Assembly (NCBI GenBank): GCA_030159075.1
Contig: BROG01000467.1
Span: forward strand, 124,001-188,000
Direction of reading: 5' to 3'
Origin: Atrina japonica
Taxonomy: Eukaryota > Mollusca > Bivalvia > Pterioida > Pinnidae
DNA length: 64,000 nucleotides
How positions within the stretch are numbered: the stretch's first letter is position 1; every line of letters starts with the position of its first letter. The translations under genes and the position numbers were made by a program. Below, in pieces: positions 48,817-62,200 of this stretch. Under the pieces are notes generated by a model. That model saw only the letters and a list, made by a program, of their open reading frames with translations, did not search any database and was not told where the DNA came from.

Positions 48817-49358
48817 TCACTTGATCTGTGTCACTAGGCTCTTTAACAAGAGGATCAGTGATGTGTTCAATATGATTTATGTTCGAATGTGCGACTTGCA
48901 TGACTTTTTTATGACTTTTCGGGTCATATACATGACATATCCGATAACAATATTGAAGCAATTATCACACCTGTATATCTTGATTCATCTTTACAATTTC
49001 CAGCGCTTGAGTTATGTGTATCAGTATATTGACCCCTCGCATGGAAAATATTAGTTCATGCTTTTCGGGGAGAAATATGCTTTGATTTTCATTCTAGCAG
49101 GCTTAGATTTGTCAATAGATAAGACTACTATATATTTCTTTTCGTTTTACAGTCATTTCCCATGCCGCATAGAATCTTTATGGGCGTTAGCAATGCTCTA
49201 ACCACTCGACCACTGAACCCCTCCCCCGGGATATAATGTGTAATCAATAGCTACAAGTGAAATGACATAAATTTTACCTGCACCATGGACTTCTGGCAAC
49301 ACAGTGATCGTTCTTTGGAGACATTCCATAGTCTGTCCGCATGAATGTTAATATGTGT
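48817..49358. other. No gene; partial antisense SINE head at 49190-49232
   Basis: GCAATGCTCTAACCACTCGA then CCACTGAACCCC is an antisense tRNA-like head of SINE-1 type without its body. The remainder is unique. Confidence 0.45.
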
Positions 49359-49496
49359 CATAGGCGTCGGAAATTTTTTTGCAAAGATAGACATAGGTGT
49401 TGAAAATTGGGGCTTAGCCCCAGACGTTTCTGGCGTGTGTGTGTTTTTTTTAAGTTGGTTTAGCCCCCCACTTTCAATTTGCTTCCGACGCCTATG
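49359..49496. mobile_element. 138-bp MITE with CATAGGCGTCGGAA ends, copy 1
   Basis: Perfect 14-bp terminal inverted repeat (CATAGGCGTCGGAA and TTCCGACGCCTATG). Internal GGGGCTTAGCCCCAGACGTT and GGTTTAGCCCCCCACTTTCA. The element lies between GTCTGTCCGC (49331) and GCGGACAGAC (49507-49516), a perfect outer inverted repeat not present at the other copy. Confidence 0.8.
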
Positions 49497-49633
49497 TGTG
49501 TGCTACGCGGACAGACCAACACCTGGTAAGGGTTAGGTTCCTTCCCTTGACTCTTCAGTATTATCACGTTTTCACTTTTTTATTTACAAGGGGTTTTAGC
49601 CTTACCTATTGGTAACGCTCCTAGTATCATCGT

Positions 49634-49875
49634 TTGTTTGTTTAGTGTTGTTTAACGTCCCACTCAAGAATATTTCACTCATATGGAGACGTCACCAAAT
49701 GCCGGTGAATGGCTTCAAATTTTGGCTTTTGCTCAGCACTTACGGCCATTTGATTCTTTAACGTGACGACACCTACTGCGACACGGGACCTCGATTTTTA
49801 CGGTCTAATCAGAAGGACAGGACACCAACCTCACGATCAAGAGTCGAGCGCGCTACCGACTGAGCCAGACCGACT
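49634..49875 (-). mobile_element. SINE-2 with perfect 13-bp target duplication
   Basis: CTAGTATCATCGT is found at 49621-49633 and 49876-49888. Between them lies antisense SINE-2: TTGTTTGTTTAGTGTTGTTT, CCACTCAAGAATATTTCACT, CATATGGAGACGTCACCAAA, TTCTTTAACGTGACGACACC, CGCGCTACCGACTGAGCCAG. The segment that should hold the B box is deleted. Confidence 0.9.
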
Positions 49876-49888
49876 CTAGTATCATCGT

Positions 49889-51048
49889 AGACGACACTGC
49901 AAAAAATTCTAGAGTTTTCTACTCGATTTGTAAACTGTTAAGTGTTTTCAGCGATGACTCTTAAAACTGATCAAAGCAAAAATTAACAATTTTCAGAATA
50001 CAAATTTATTTCCCCTTATATAACGAAAAAATATACATTGTATAAATTTCTTGTCCGTCAACTTTATATTGATTTCCGTTTTATTCATACAACGAGACAA
50101 GTACCTGCAGTTTGTCCTGTATGAATGGTAAATGATCGTAGTAGGGCGTGTTCCAACATTGTAAGAAATAGGCAACTATCTGGCAAGCTTTGTGACCAAT
50201 TCCATTTCCCCGCCGGAATATGTTTTGATCGACCAGATCAACGTAGTTCCAGTCTCCATGTCAAAGAAAACTTTCTTTCAGGTGACAAGATTATATATGT
50301 TGCCTATATATTGCTAGCGGTTGTGTTACTTTGCCATTTTTTCAAACAAATTTACGACAATACGGAAGTCTGTAATCTGGGTCAAAGTCTCCACGCAAGT
50401 ATTATTGTCACGTACTGGTAGCAAGAGCATTAAGTCCTTTGGATCAGTTTAATCAAAGAGTACGCCTGTGTCTTATTATTGCTTTACATTCCATCAAGCA
50501 TTTTTCCTCTATGCCGAGATGTCACCAGCTTTAGGTGACTGAGTATTACAAACTTTTGTCAGTGGTATGGACAAACGCCAGTGCGATGTGCGCTTTTTAT
50601 CATTTTCTTACTTAGTTATCGGTATTGCACTCCTTTATCACTCTCGTTTAGGTTGAAAATGCAAAAGTTAACGATCCAACTACAAGCGAAAGTCTATTAG
50701 TAGGCGACATTTTATTCTGAAGGGGGGGGGGGGCGTGGTAGGTTTTTAAAAATAAATAGATTGGCCTCGAATATATTGTAAATAAATAATCTACCCACCA
50801 CTGGCAAGAAAATAAATAATCTGACCTTATAACTGGTGCAAAAGTTGTGGTGAAAATTACTGATCGTTTCGCTCGCCATATTTCATTTCTTATTTTTTTT
50901 TCCGCTCGGTACACTCGCCATTTTCTTTATTAGACTAGAGTCTAATATATAAAGGCATTTATATACATAATAGAGAAAAATAGAGTTTGATTCAAGACTT
51001 AATACAATGTGTGGACACTAATCAATACCAGACTTTGAATTTTGAAAG
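49889..51048. other. No supported gene
   Basis: Unique sequence. A 98-codon frame at 50125-50421 contains one hydrophobic segment (IIYVAYILLAVVLLCHFF) but no recognisable domain. A 13-base G run lies near 50722; TCGCCATATTTC and TCGCCATTTTC words at about 50875 and 50915 hint at an old repeat. Confidence 0.35.
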
Positions 51049-51546
51049 TGTTTAGCGCCTTACTGAACATTTTTTTCAGTTATATGCATATGGTGGCAGT
51101 CAACTTTTATTGGTGGAATAGAGGACCCGATTACAAGGTACCCGCATGTAACTTTCTCACAAAATCAACCTAGCCGGCCTGGCTCAGTCGGTAGCGTGCT
51201 CGACTCTGGATCGTGAGGCCGTAAGTTCGAGTCCCGCCGGCGACAGGTCGGTTTCCTGTCCTTTGGATGAGACAGTAAAACTCGAGGCCCCATGTCACAG
51301 TAGGTGTCGGCACGTCAAATAACCCTCACTCCTCAATGTAAGTGCCGAGCATAGGCCAAAATTTGAAGCCCTTCACCGGCGTTTGGTGACGTCTCCATAT
51401 GAGTGAAATATTTTTGAGTGGGACATTAAACAACTATAAACAAATAAAAATCAACTTAGATTCCAGCTGGGCTCGAACCTGCGCTGACCAGAAGTGAGAG
51501 ACTTCACGGTTGAAAGCGCGATGCTCTAACCACTCGGTCGCAGATT
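51049..51546 (-). mobile_element. SINE-1 split by a nested SINE-2
   Basis: Antisense SINE-1 in two parts, 51049-51173 (TTTAGCGCCTTACTGAAC, ATTACAAGGTACCCGCATG, CTCACAAAATCAACCTAG) and 51460-51546 (ATTCCAGCTGGGCTCGAACC, GCGCTGACCAGAAGTGAGAG, GCGCGATGCTCTAACCACTC). ATTTTGAAA adjoins both outer ends, a likely 9-bp target duplication of the first insertion. Confidence 0.88.
51174..51446 (+). mobile_element. SINE-2, full-length, nested in SINE-1
   Basis: Best-preserved SINE-2: head CCGGCCTGGCTCAGTCGGTA, B box GTTCGAGTCCC, GTCACAGTAGGTGTCGGCAC, AAGTGCCGAGCATAGGCCAA, GTTTGGTGACGTCTCCATAT, GAGTGGGACATTAAACA. Flanked by AAAATCAACCTAG (51161-51173) and AAAATCAACTTAG (51447-51459), a 13-bp target duplication with one difference. 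This makes SINE-2 the younger insertion. Confidence 0.92.
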
Positions 51547-51624
51547 TTGAAATATTTTTTAACATTATTGAATAGTACATATACTTATGTTACCCCATCA
51601 ACTCCCCAGCTGAAAAAAAATGGT

Positions 51625-51631
<7 letters not shown>

Positions 51632-51716
<85 letters not shown>

Positions 51717-51870
51717 GGCGGCGGAACCGGGGGGGGGGGGGGGGGGCTTTTTATTTGCAAAGATTGACATAGGTGTTGAAAATTGGGGCTTAGCCCCCAG
51801 ACGTTTCTGGCGTGTGTGTGTTTTTTAAGTTGGTTTAGCCCCCCGACTTTCAATTTGCTTCCGACGCCTA

Positions 51871-51931
<61 letters not shown>
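51632..51931. repeat. (AT)n microsatellite split by a MITE
   Basis: AT at 51632-51710 and again at 51872-51931, with the MITE at 51713-51872 in between. The simplest reading is one AT array into which the MITE inserted. Confidence 0.85.
51713..51872. mobile_element. CATAGGCGTCGGAA MITE, copy 2, with an expanded G run
   Basis: Nearly identical to 49359-49496 (shares TTGACATAGGTGTTGAAAAT-type and GACGTTTCTGGCGTGTGTGT words and the TTCCGACGCCTATG end). The left terminal repeat is changed (CATAGGCGGCGGAA), followed by a run of about 18 G that copy 1 lacks. Confidence 0.85.
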
Positions 51932-54050
<2,119 letters not shown>

Positions 54051-54712
54051 AGAGTACTTTTGGTGCACGAATTATGTGCGACACCTGCAAAACCATAGGT
54101 GAAAGGGGATGTCATTGTCTTCCCCCCAAACCAGAATAGGAATTCGTGGCTTAATATGGATGATTTGTTTTTGTGAAAGTTATTTTCGAATGGCCTTGAT
54201 TTGTTTTTATATTTAGAATTTATATGTAAGTACATTCAGTTGCATGAATACAACAAACTGCTGACTGTAGCATATTTGTGAACAATAAGATTCACTTGCT
54301 AAATAAACTAATAGTGATCAATGAGGAGGGAAACTCCAATTTGCATATCAGAGAAACTTGTAAGTACTTAACTCTGTTACTTTATTAATTTCATTTGGAC
54401 CTCATAAAATTTGGAAGTAAGTGTGTGTGTGTGTGTGTCTGTAAGTGTGAGTGTGCGTACGTGGGTGTGGCGGATGGGGTGTGGCTAGGCAAAGCTAGTG
54501 ACTTTAAGTTGCTTTAATTTGTGCAAGGGATCTAGGATATCATTGAAGCCCCGTTAAATTCAGAATCCCCCAGACTTTAGCCTGACATTTCATGGTTTAT
54601 TCAAAATTTTGTCAAAATGGGATGCAATTTATTTATCTTCTAATTATCATCGTGAGGGAAAAGAGGTAATACGCTCATGCGTATGCGTAAGGAAATACAA
54701 TTATTGTTTGAA

Positions 54713-54716
<4 letters not shown>
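54051..54716. other. No gene; short (GT)n at 54421-54440
   Basis: Unique sequence with a short GT tract. Confidence 0.5.

Positions 54717-54775
<59 letters not shown>
54717..54775. repeat. (GA)n microsatellite
   Basis: GA tract of about 58 bp. Confidence 0.97.
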
Positions 54776-54778
<3 letters not shown>

Positions 54779-55639
54779 TGTAGTAAATGGTCAGAGGAAG
54801 ACCTACATGTAGGTGTGTCCAGTAGAAGGTCGCAGTGACACAAGAGGTAAATTACCACCTGATTCGTTTCAATTCCGGCACCCATACCATTGTATTAAAA
54901 AGAAAACTGTCACTCCAAATTGCTTTGATACAATTATGCTTATTGTTTGCTTCGAAAATGATTTAAGCAAGTTGGTAAAGATTAAATGCAACCATTTACA
55001 AATCAACGTATTGTATCTTGCAAACACTAAATACCCTATTTTCGCAATTAACAATACACCATAGTTTTTTTCTGTTTGAAATAATTGATATTTAATAAAA
55101 TTTGGACTTTTAAATTGGTTACAGTCTGAGGTGATAATAGAATGTTTTAAAAAGAAGTGAATTTTTAAACATGAAAAATATAACGCCTTGTAATTTTACA
55201 AAAATACATTAATCCGTTCTGTTCCAATGGTTTTCTGTACTCCACTTGAAAGATGTGACTCCCACATGAAGACGTTTACATATGGATACTGCAGTCATAA
55301 ATCATCCATACTGCCCACATGAAGACCTTCCCACAAACTGCACAAGCAAATGTCACGCATACTAACACATGAAGGCACGCATGTACATTGCACTGCACAT
55401 ACAAATTGAAAGACATAAAGACGTTCACACATACTACACACACACACACGCAAAACAGTTACACTGGTTGCATGAAGACAAACCCTTCACGCAATCACAC
55501 ACATGCTGCAAACATGACGACAAAAACATAGGACACACACGGATTGTGACACATATATTACATACACGGGGGCACACGAAATGACACACATAAGTAATCA
55601 TTATCTAAACCATGGTCAAATTAGAACTTGATGATGGGT
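54776..55639. other. CA-rich stretch, possible decayed zinc-finger array
   Basis: 54776-55230 shows nothing. At 55240-55595 phrases like CACATGAAGAC with TTCAC recur (55263, 55316, 55364, 55411, 55469, 55514), and one frame reads HEDKPFTQSHTCCKHDD and GHTR, loosely like degraded C2H2 finger linkers. Spacing (about 45-58 bp) does not fit the 84-bp finger period, so this may be only CA-rich sequence. Confidence 0.3.
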
Positions 55640-55965
55640 TTGTTACACAGGATACTATAGTCTATACTCTGGGTAGATATGGCATTGGCCAGACTATACT
55701 CCAGGTTACCCCAGGTATAGTATGGCAAAGACTAGATAGACTAGATTATATCCCGGATTTACTACATGACCTAGGCTAGACAATAATTTGAATATACTGA
55801 TATGACCTACCCCGGGTATATTATGAACTAGGTAAAATTATACCCAAGGTACAACATGACCTAGGCTAGATTATACCCGGAGTATATTTTTACCTAGACC
55901 AGTTCATAAACCAAAGTCAGACGATACCTTTATACTTTCTTTTAATATGGGAGGAAAACAAAAAG
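55640..55965. repeat. Degenerate minisatellite of 30-35 bp
   Basis: Units around ACCTAGGCTAGATTATACCC then GGGTATAT recur about nine times from 55650 to 55930; ACCTAGGCTAGA occurs at 55770 and 55860. Each unit contains short dyads (CCTAGG, TATACCCGGGTATA-like). Confidence 0.75.
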
Positions 55966-56982
55966 GTAAATAGGTGTTTACTGCATGACTACGTAGGATT
56001 TCGTTGCAGTAACCTATAAGGCCTACAATTGTAAAAGTACATCGGTGTCCTATGCCAGTTTTTTTAATGCATCAAACACCGTTTGTAAATGAAAACTAAA
56101 ATAATTGTAAAAGTACAGGCCAGTTAAATAAACTAAATATACAGGGGAACTTCTGAACAAAAGGGAAATACATTTTTACCTTGACGGAAAAATCGAGGAT
56201 AAAGGCATTTTTCAAGTCGGGTATACCTTTACCTAGGTCAGTTTATCCCCCTGTGACGTTTAGGGTCAAATGTTTGACTGTTACAGGCGGTGATTTTTCT
56301 AACACCTAAATGTAAATGTCTTGTGTGTCTGTAAGATATATCTTTAAAACTATCCTTGCATACATTGTAGGAAGGCTTATACTAGACAAAATAGGTTTCA
56401 ACCTTGTCAACAAGAGTAAAGTGATTCATCGTGATACAGTTTGATAGTGCATAAGAACTTCATGTCTCAATACATTTGTTCCGATAAAAAGTTTGAAAAA
56501 GTTGCCCAACCTTAAAAACAGGTTTCTCACAGTACCATAAATAGACAAATTAAATTTCAATCGTTCACAATAAATGAAATTGTTTCGTTTACTTTTAGAT
56601 ATAGGAACACACCTAGACCCGTCATCCTTCTTAAAAGAAAGGAACAAATGTCCTTAAATATGTATGACTTGGAATTTTCCAGTGTTTGACAAAAATGTAC
56701 ACATAGCAAAATGCCTGGTTATTCATTATGATGTTAATTTCAAGGAGTCTTGGGTATGTATCATTTCAATCTTGCATGTAAAAATAATCATTTATGACGG
56801 AGTGAAACCTTGCACTTCCTGTATTCGTAAATTATACGAAACCAGTATTTTGTGCATAAAATTTACATTTGAATTGTAGCCATTTGAAATTTAAGAAGTG
56901 GAAAATACATGTGTTTATGCGTCATTAAATAATCTTGTTGATTGAAAGATCATGTACATAGTCATTTGTATGTCGCCGTGTG
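55966..56982. other. No recognisable feature
   Basis: Unique AT-rich sequence; two frames of about 71-73 codons (56426-56647 minus, 56664-56879 plus) show no domain. Confidence 0.4.
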
Positions 56983-56995
56983 CCAAACAAAGTCA

Positions 56996-57137
56996 AAGTT
57001 TGCCAGTTTTCTTGCGGAAGGTCGGTGGTCTTTACCCGGGTAACCGGGGATTCTCCTCCACCAATAAAAACTGGACGCCATCATGTGACTGAAAAATTGT
57101 TGAGTATGGCGTAAAACATAAATCAAATCAAATCAAA
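56996..57137 (+). mobile_element. 5'-truncated SINE-1 with perfect 13-bp target duplication
   Basis: CCAAACAAAGTCA is found at 56983-56995 and 57138-57150. The insert begins inside the SINE body (TTGCCAGTTTTCTTGCGGAA), then GGTCGGTGGTC, CCGGGTAACCGGGGATTC, CATCATGTGACTGAAAAATT, GAGTATGGCGTAAAACA and an AAATC repeat tail. The tRNA-like head is absent. Confidence 0.92.
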
Positions 57138-57265
57138 CCAAACAAAGTCACGTTGACCACGTCTGTGCATAAGGCACTTACGCAAACATGAAAATGAATA
57201 TACGAATGTATACACAAATTATATTCACTAACTTACACGGAAACGCAAGAATATCGGCAAAAGTA

Positions 57266-57275
57266 CGCGCGAGCG

Positions 57276-57319
<44 letters not shown>
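57266..57319. repeat. (CG)n/(CA)n microsatellite
   Basis: Short GCGCGC stretch followed by a CA tract. Confidence 0.95.
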
Positions 57320-57322
<3 letters not shown>

Positions 57323-57360
57323 CCGAGCAAAGATACATACAGACATACATTTACCCACAT

Positions 57361-57960
57361 AGGGTATTAAAACATAAAAACACTTACCCACACAAAACAC
57401 ATAATTATGGATGCAAAAGATCACAGAAAACAAGTGCATTTTTATGCACAACACACTACAAAGAAACGTGTAGACAAAAGACAAACACATCAACAAAGAG
57501 ACACATATACAAAATAAAAACATAAACATTTTTATACAAAACACAAACACACAGAGAAATGTGTATACAAAACACAAACCACAAATGAAACACATATACA
57601 AAATAAAAATATAAATATGTGTATACAACACACAAACACACACACACACATAACCGTGTGTATACACAAAACGAAAAATGAAACACATATACATAAACAC
57701 AACCCCCCAAAAGAAACACAGATACAAAACACAAACCAAAAAAAAAAAAAAAAAAAAAACAAGGGACCCATGGGCCACAAAAATATACAAAATAAAAACA
57801 AACATTTTCTACAAAACACAAACACACACAGAGAAATGTGTATACAAAACAAACCAAAAATGAAACAAATATACAAAATAGAAATATAAATATGTGTATA
57901 CAACACACACAGAACATGTGTATACACAAACCAAAAAATGAATACTCATTCAATACTATA
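57361..57960. repeat. ATGTGTATACAAA satellite, outlying block
   Basis: Same units as the main array: AAATGTGTATACAAAACACA then AACCACAAATGAAACACATA, and ATAAATATGTGTATACAACA. A 22-base A run lies at 57738-57759. Frames up to 190 codons on the minus strand are artefacts of the stop-poor units. Confidence 0.9.
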
Positions 57961-59281
57961 TGCAGAAAAACAACTCGGTTGTCGTTTAGGGCTATTCACT
58001 ATTATTAGTGGTGGTGGGGTTGCCTCTGTACGTTTACATTGTATTTAAGTCGTTTTAGTGATGAGGCTAGATTTCTATGTTTGGTTGGTATCTTAGGCTT
58101 TGCATTCACTAGTTGTTGCTTAGTATTTATTTTGGGTCAGTTCTTTATATAATTTTTTTTTTCATCTTTGGTTAACTTTTTGCTTATCTGCTCTGTAGCT
58201 TTTTATTCTGGATATAGTGGAATTTCGTATCGTAGAGTTTGTAGTTGGTGGGGTTTCATCATTATTCTGAGTGTATATGTTCACGGTGGTAGTTCGGTTT
58301 GATGTTCTGAGGTTTTGACGTTTTGTGGGTGTTTATGTAGGTCTACAGGTGTCTAAGTGAGTTTTGCTATTATTGGTTGATTTTGCATCTGGATTGTATG
58401 TTGGGGTATGTCTCTTGGGGTGTTAATTTTCTGATTTTGTTTTTGATATATGTTAGTCTGGGATATACTAATGCGTATTAATATGTATTTAGTTTTCTAT
58501 ATGTGGGAAGGCGGGTTGGTCTTATGGTAGTTACTTTGATTATTTTTTGTACGCGGATATTAGGGTTTGGTTAGTATGTTATAATTGTATGGTTTTCCTT
58601 TTGTATTGAGAGTTTGTCTTTTTGGGTTACCTGGCTATCATTGATAATTTTTTGATCTTGGGTTTTTTTTATTTCTGACCTGGTATTCGGCTGTTTTTTA
58701 TCTCTTGTATGTTCAATTCGTTTGTATTGTTAGTCGGGTTAGGTTGTTGGGTCCTTGGCGTAAATGTTGAATCTTCTATTCGTTGCTTATGTGTCGTTTA
58801 GATTCTTTTCATTGATTTTTTGATTGTTTTCCTACTATGTTTATGGTGGAATTGTTATTTATTGACTAGGATTCACCGGGTTTAGTTGTTGGTGTCGCAT
58901 TCTGTTCTTGTTTTAGTGTTTTTTTTTATATTTTGAGTTATTATTGTACGGACTCTTTGTGACTGTTTGATGAGGCCTCGTATTTAGGGGTGGGGTCTCG
59001 GATTTGTACGTCTGTCTCCTACTTATTCTTACGTGGTATATCTTGTCTATTGTTGAGTCTATAGATTTGCTAATCCAACTTCGATCACTTGTAATCGTTT
59101 GTAAGTTTATTTTCTTCATTCAATGTAATTTTCTCTAATCTGTCGTATGTTAATACCTACACTACATTCCGTTGCCATTAGAATAAAACACAGGATCATA
59201 TATTCTACTAAACCATTAAGTCAAGTAAAAAAACAAAATTACATAAACGAAATTAAGTGCTTGACTAGTACAATTATTATT
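57961..59281. other. T/G-rich block between the two satellite parts
   Basis: About 1.3 kb with strong strand asymmetry: T plus G is roughly two thirds to three quarters of bases in sampled 60-base lines (for example 47 of 60 at 58561-58620), opposite to the A/C-rich satellite on either side. No tandem period seen and no frame over about 60 codons before 58913. Asymmetry fades after about 59100. Origin unknown. Confidence 0.6.
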
Positions 59282-62200
59282 CACAAACACATACAAAACA
59301 CAAACCAAAAAATGAAACACATACAAACCACAAACCAAAAAATGAAACACATACAAAACACAAACCAAAAAATGAAACACATATACAGAACACAAACCAA
59401 AAAAATGAAAAACATATAAAAACACACACAGAAACATATGTATACAAAACACAAACCAACATAGAGGCACATATACAAAACATAAACATAAACATGTGTA
59501 TAAAAACTTTAACCAAGAAGACAGACGAACAGAATGATGACGGACAAAAGGCGATCAGAAAAGCTCACTATAACCTTCGGTTCAGGTGAGCTGAAAAGAA
59601 AGAAACACATACATATATACAAAACACAAACACACAAAAACATGTGTATATAAAAAACAAACCAACAAAGAGACACATATACAAAAAACAAACATAGACA
59701 TGTGTATACCAAACACAAACAGAAACACATACACAAAACACAAACCAAGAAAAAAAAGAAACACACATACAAAAAACAAACATAAATATGTGTATACAAA
59801 CACAAACCAACAAAAAAAAGAAGCACACATACAAAACACAAACATGGACATGTGTATACAAACACAAACCAACAAAAAAAAAGAAGCACACAAACATGGA
59901 CATGGTATCCAAACACAAACCAAAAAAAAAAAAGAAACACATATACAAAACACAAACATAAATATGTGTATACAAAACACAAACCAACAAAAAAAGAAAC
60001 ACACATACAAAACACAAACATAAATATGTGTATACAAAATACAAACCACCAAAAAAAAAGAAGCACACAAACATGGACATGGTATCCAAACACAAACCAA
60101 AAAAAAAAAAGAAACACATATACAAAACACAAACATAAATATGTGTATACAAAACACAAAAACAAAAAAAGAAACACACATACAAAACACAAAACATAAC
60201 AAAACAAACCAAAAAAAAAGAAAAAATAAAAACACAAACATAAATATGTGTATACAAAACACAAACCAACAAAAAAAGAAACACACATACAAAACACAAA
60301 CATAAATATGTGTATACAAAATACAAACCACCAAAAAAAAGAAAAACACATACAAAACACAAACATAAATATGTGTATACAAAACACAAACCACCAAGAA
60401 AAAGAAACACACATACAAAATACAAACATAAATATGTGTATACAAAACACAAACAACAAACAGACACACATACAGAACACAAACATAAATATGTGTATAC
60501 AAAACACAAACATAAATATGTGTATACAAAACACAAACCACCAAAAACAAAAAAACACATACAAAACACAAACATAAATATGTGTATACAAAACACAAAC
60601 CACAAAAGAAAACACATACAAAACACACATAAATATGTGTATACAAAATACAAACACCAAAAAAAATGTGCACACAAACATGGACATGGTACCAAACACA
60701 ACAAAACAGACACACATACAGAAAACACAAACATAAATATGTGTATACAAAACACAAACATAAAAATGTGTATACAAAACACAAACCACCAAAAAAAAGA
60801 AACACACATACAAAACACAAACATAAATATGTGTATACAAAACACAAACCACCAAAAAAAGAAACACACATACAAAACACAAACATAAATATGTGTATAC
60901 AAAACACAAACCAACAAAAAAAAGAAAAACACATACAAAACACAAACATAAATATATGTATACAAAACACAAACCACCAAGAAAAAGAAACACACATACA
61001 AAACACAAACATAAATATGTGTATACAAAACACAAACAACAAACAGACACACATACAGAACACAAACATACATATGAAAAACACAAACATAAATATGTGT
61101 ATACAAAACACAAACCACCAAAAATATGTGTATACAAAACACAAACATAAATATGTGTATACAAAACACAAACAACAAACAACACAAACAGACACAAACA
61201 TAAATACAGAACACAACCAACATAAATATGTGTATACAAAACACAAACCACCAAAAAATGAAACATACAAAACACAAAACATAAATATGTGTATACAAAA
61301 CACAAACAACAAACAGACACATATACAGAACACAAACATAAATATGTGTATACAAAACACAAACATAAATATGTGTATACAAAACACAAACATAAATATG
61401 TGTATACAAAACACAAACAACAAACAGACACATATACAGAACACAAACATAAATATGTGTATACAAAACACAAACATAAATATGTGTATACAAAACACAA
61501 AAAAAAAAAAACCATACAAAAAAAAAATACAAAACACACAACAAACAGACACATATACAAACATAAATATGTGTATACAAAACATAAACATAAACAAAAC
61601 ACCAAAAACAAGAAACACACATACAAAACACAAACATAAATATGTGTATACAAAACACAAACAACAAACAGACACATATACAGAACACAAACATAAATAT
61701 GTGTATACAAAACACCAACATAAATATATGTATACAAAACACAAACCACCAAAAAAAAGAAACACATATACAAAACACAAACATAAATATGTGTATACAA
61801 AACACAAACCACCAAAGAAAAAGAAACACATATACAAAACACAAACATAAATATGTGTATACAAAACACAAACAACAAACAGACACATATACAGAACACA
61901 AACATAAATATGTGTATACAAAACACAAACCACCAAAAAAAAGAAACACATATACAAAACACAAACATAAATATGTGTATACAAAACACAAACCACCAAA
62001 AAAAAAGAAACACATATACAAAACACAAACATAAATATGTGTATACAAAACACAAACCACCAAAAAATAGAAACACATATACAAAACACAAACATAAATA
62101 TGTGTATACAAAACACAAACCACCAAAAAAAGAAACACATATACAAAACACAAACATAAACATGTGTATACAAAACAAAAACACACAGAAACATGTGTAT

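Noticed and set aside
50125..50421. 98-codon frame with a hydrophobic segment
   Set aside because: No recognisable domain, no splice or promoter context; frames of this length are expected by chance in 64 kb.
51174..51250. Possible functional tRNA gene
   Set aside because: Has A and B boxes but is followed by the SINE-2 body and flanked by target duplications; it is a SINE head.
57456..57953. Minus-strand frame of 165-190 codons
   Set aside because: Lies wholly within the outlying satellite block and is open in several phases at once.
60666..61850. Plus-strand frame of 394 codons in the satellite (repeating Thr/Lys/His/Tyr)
   Set aside because: Same satellite read on the other strand; composition artefact.
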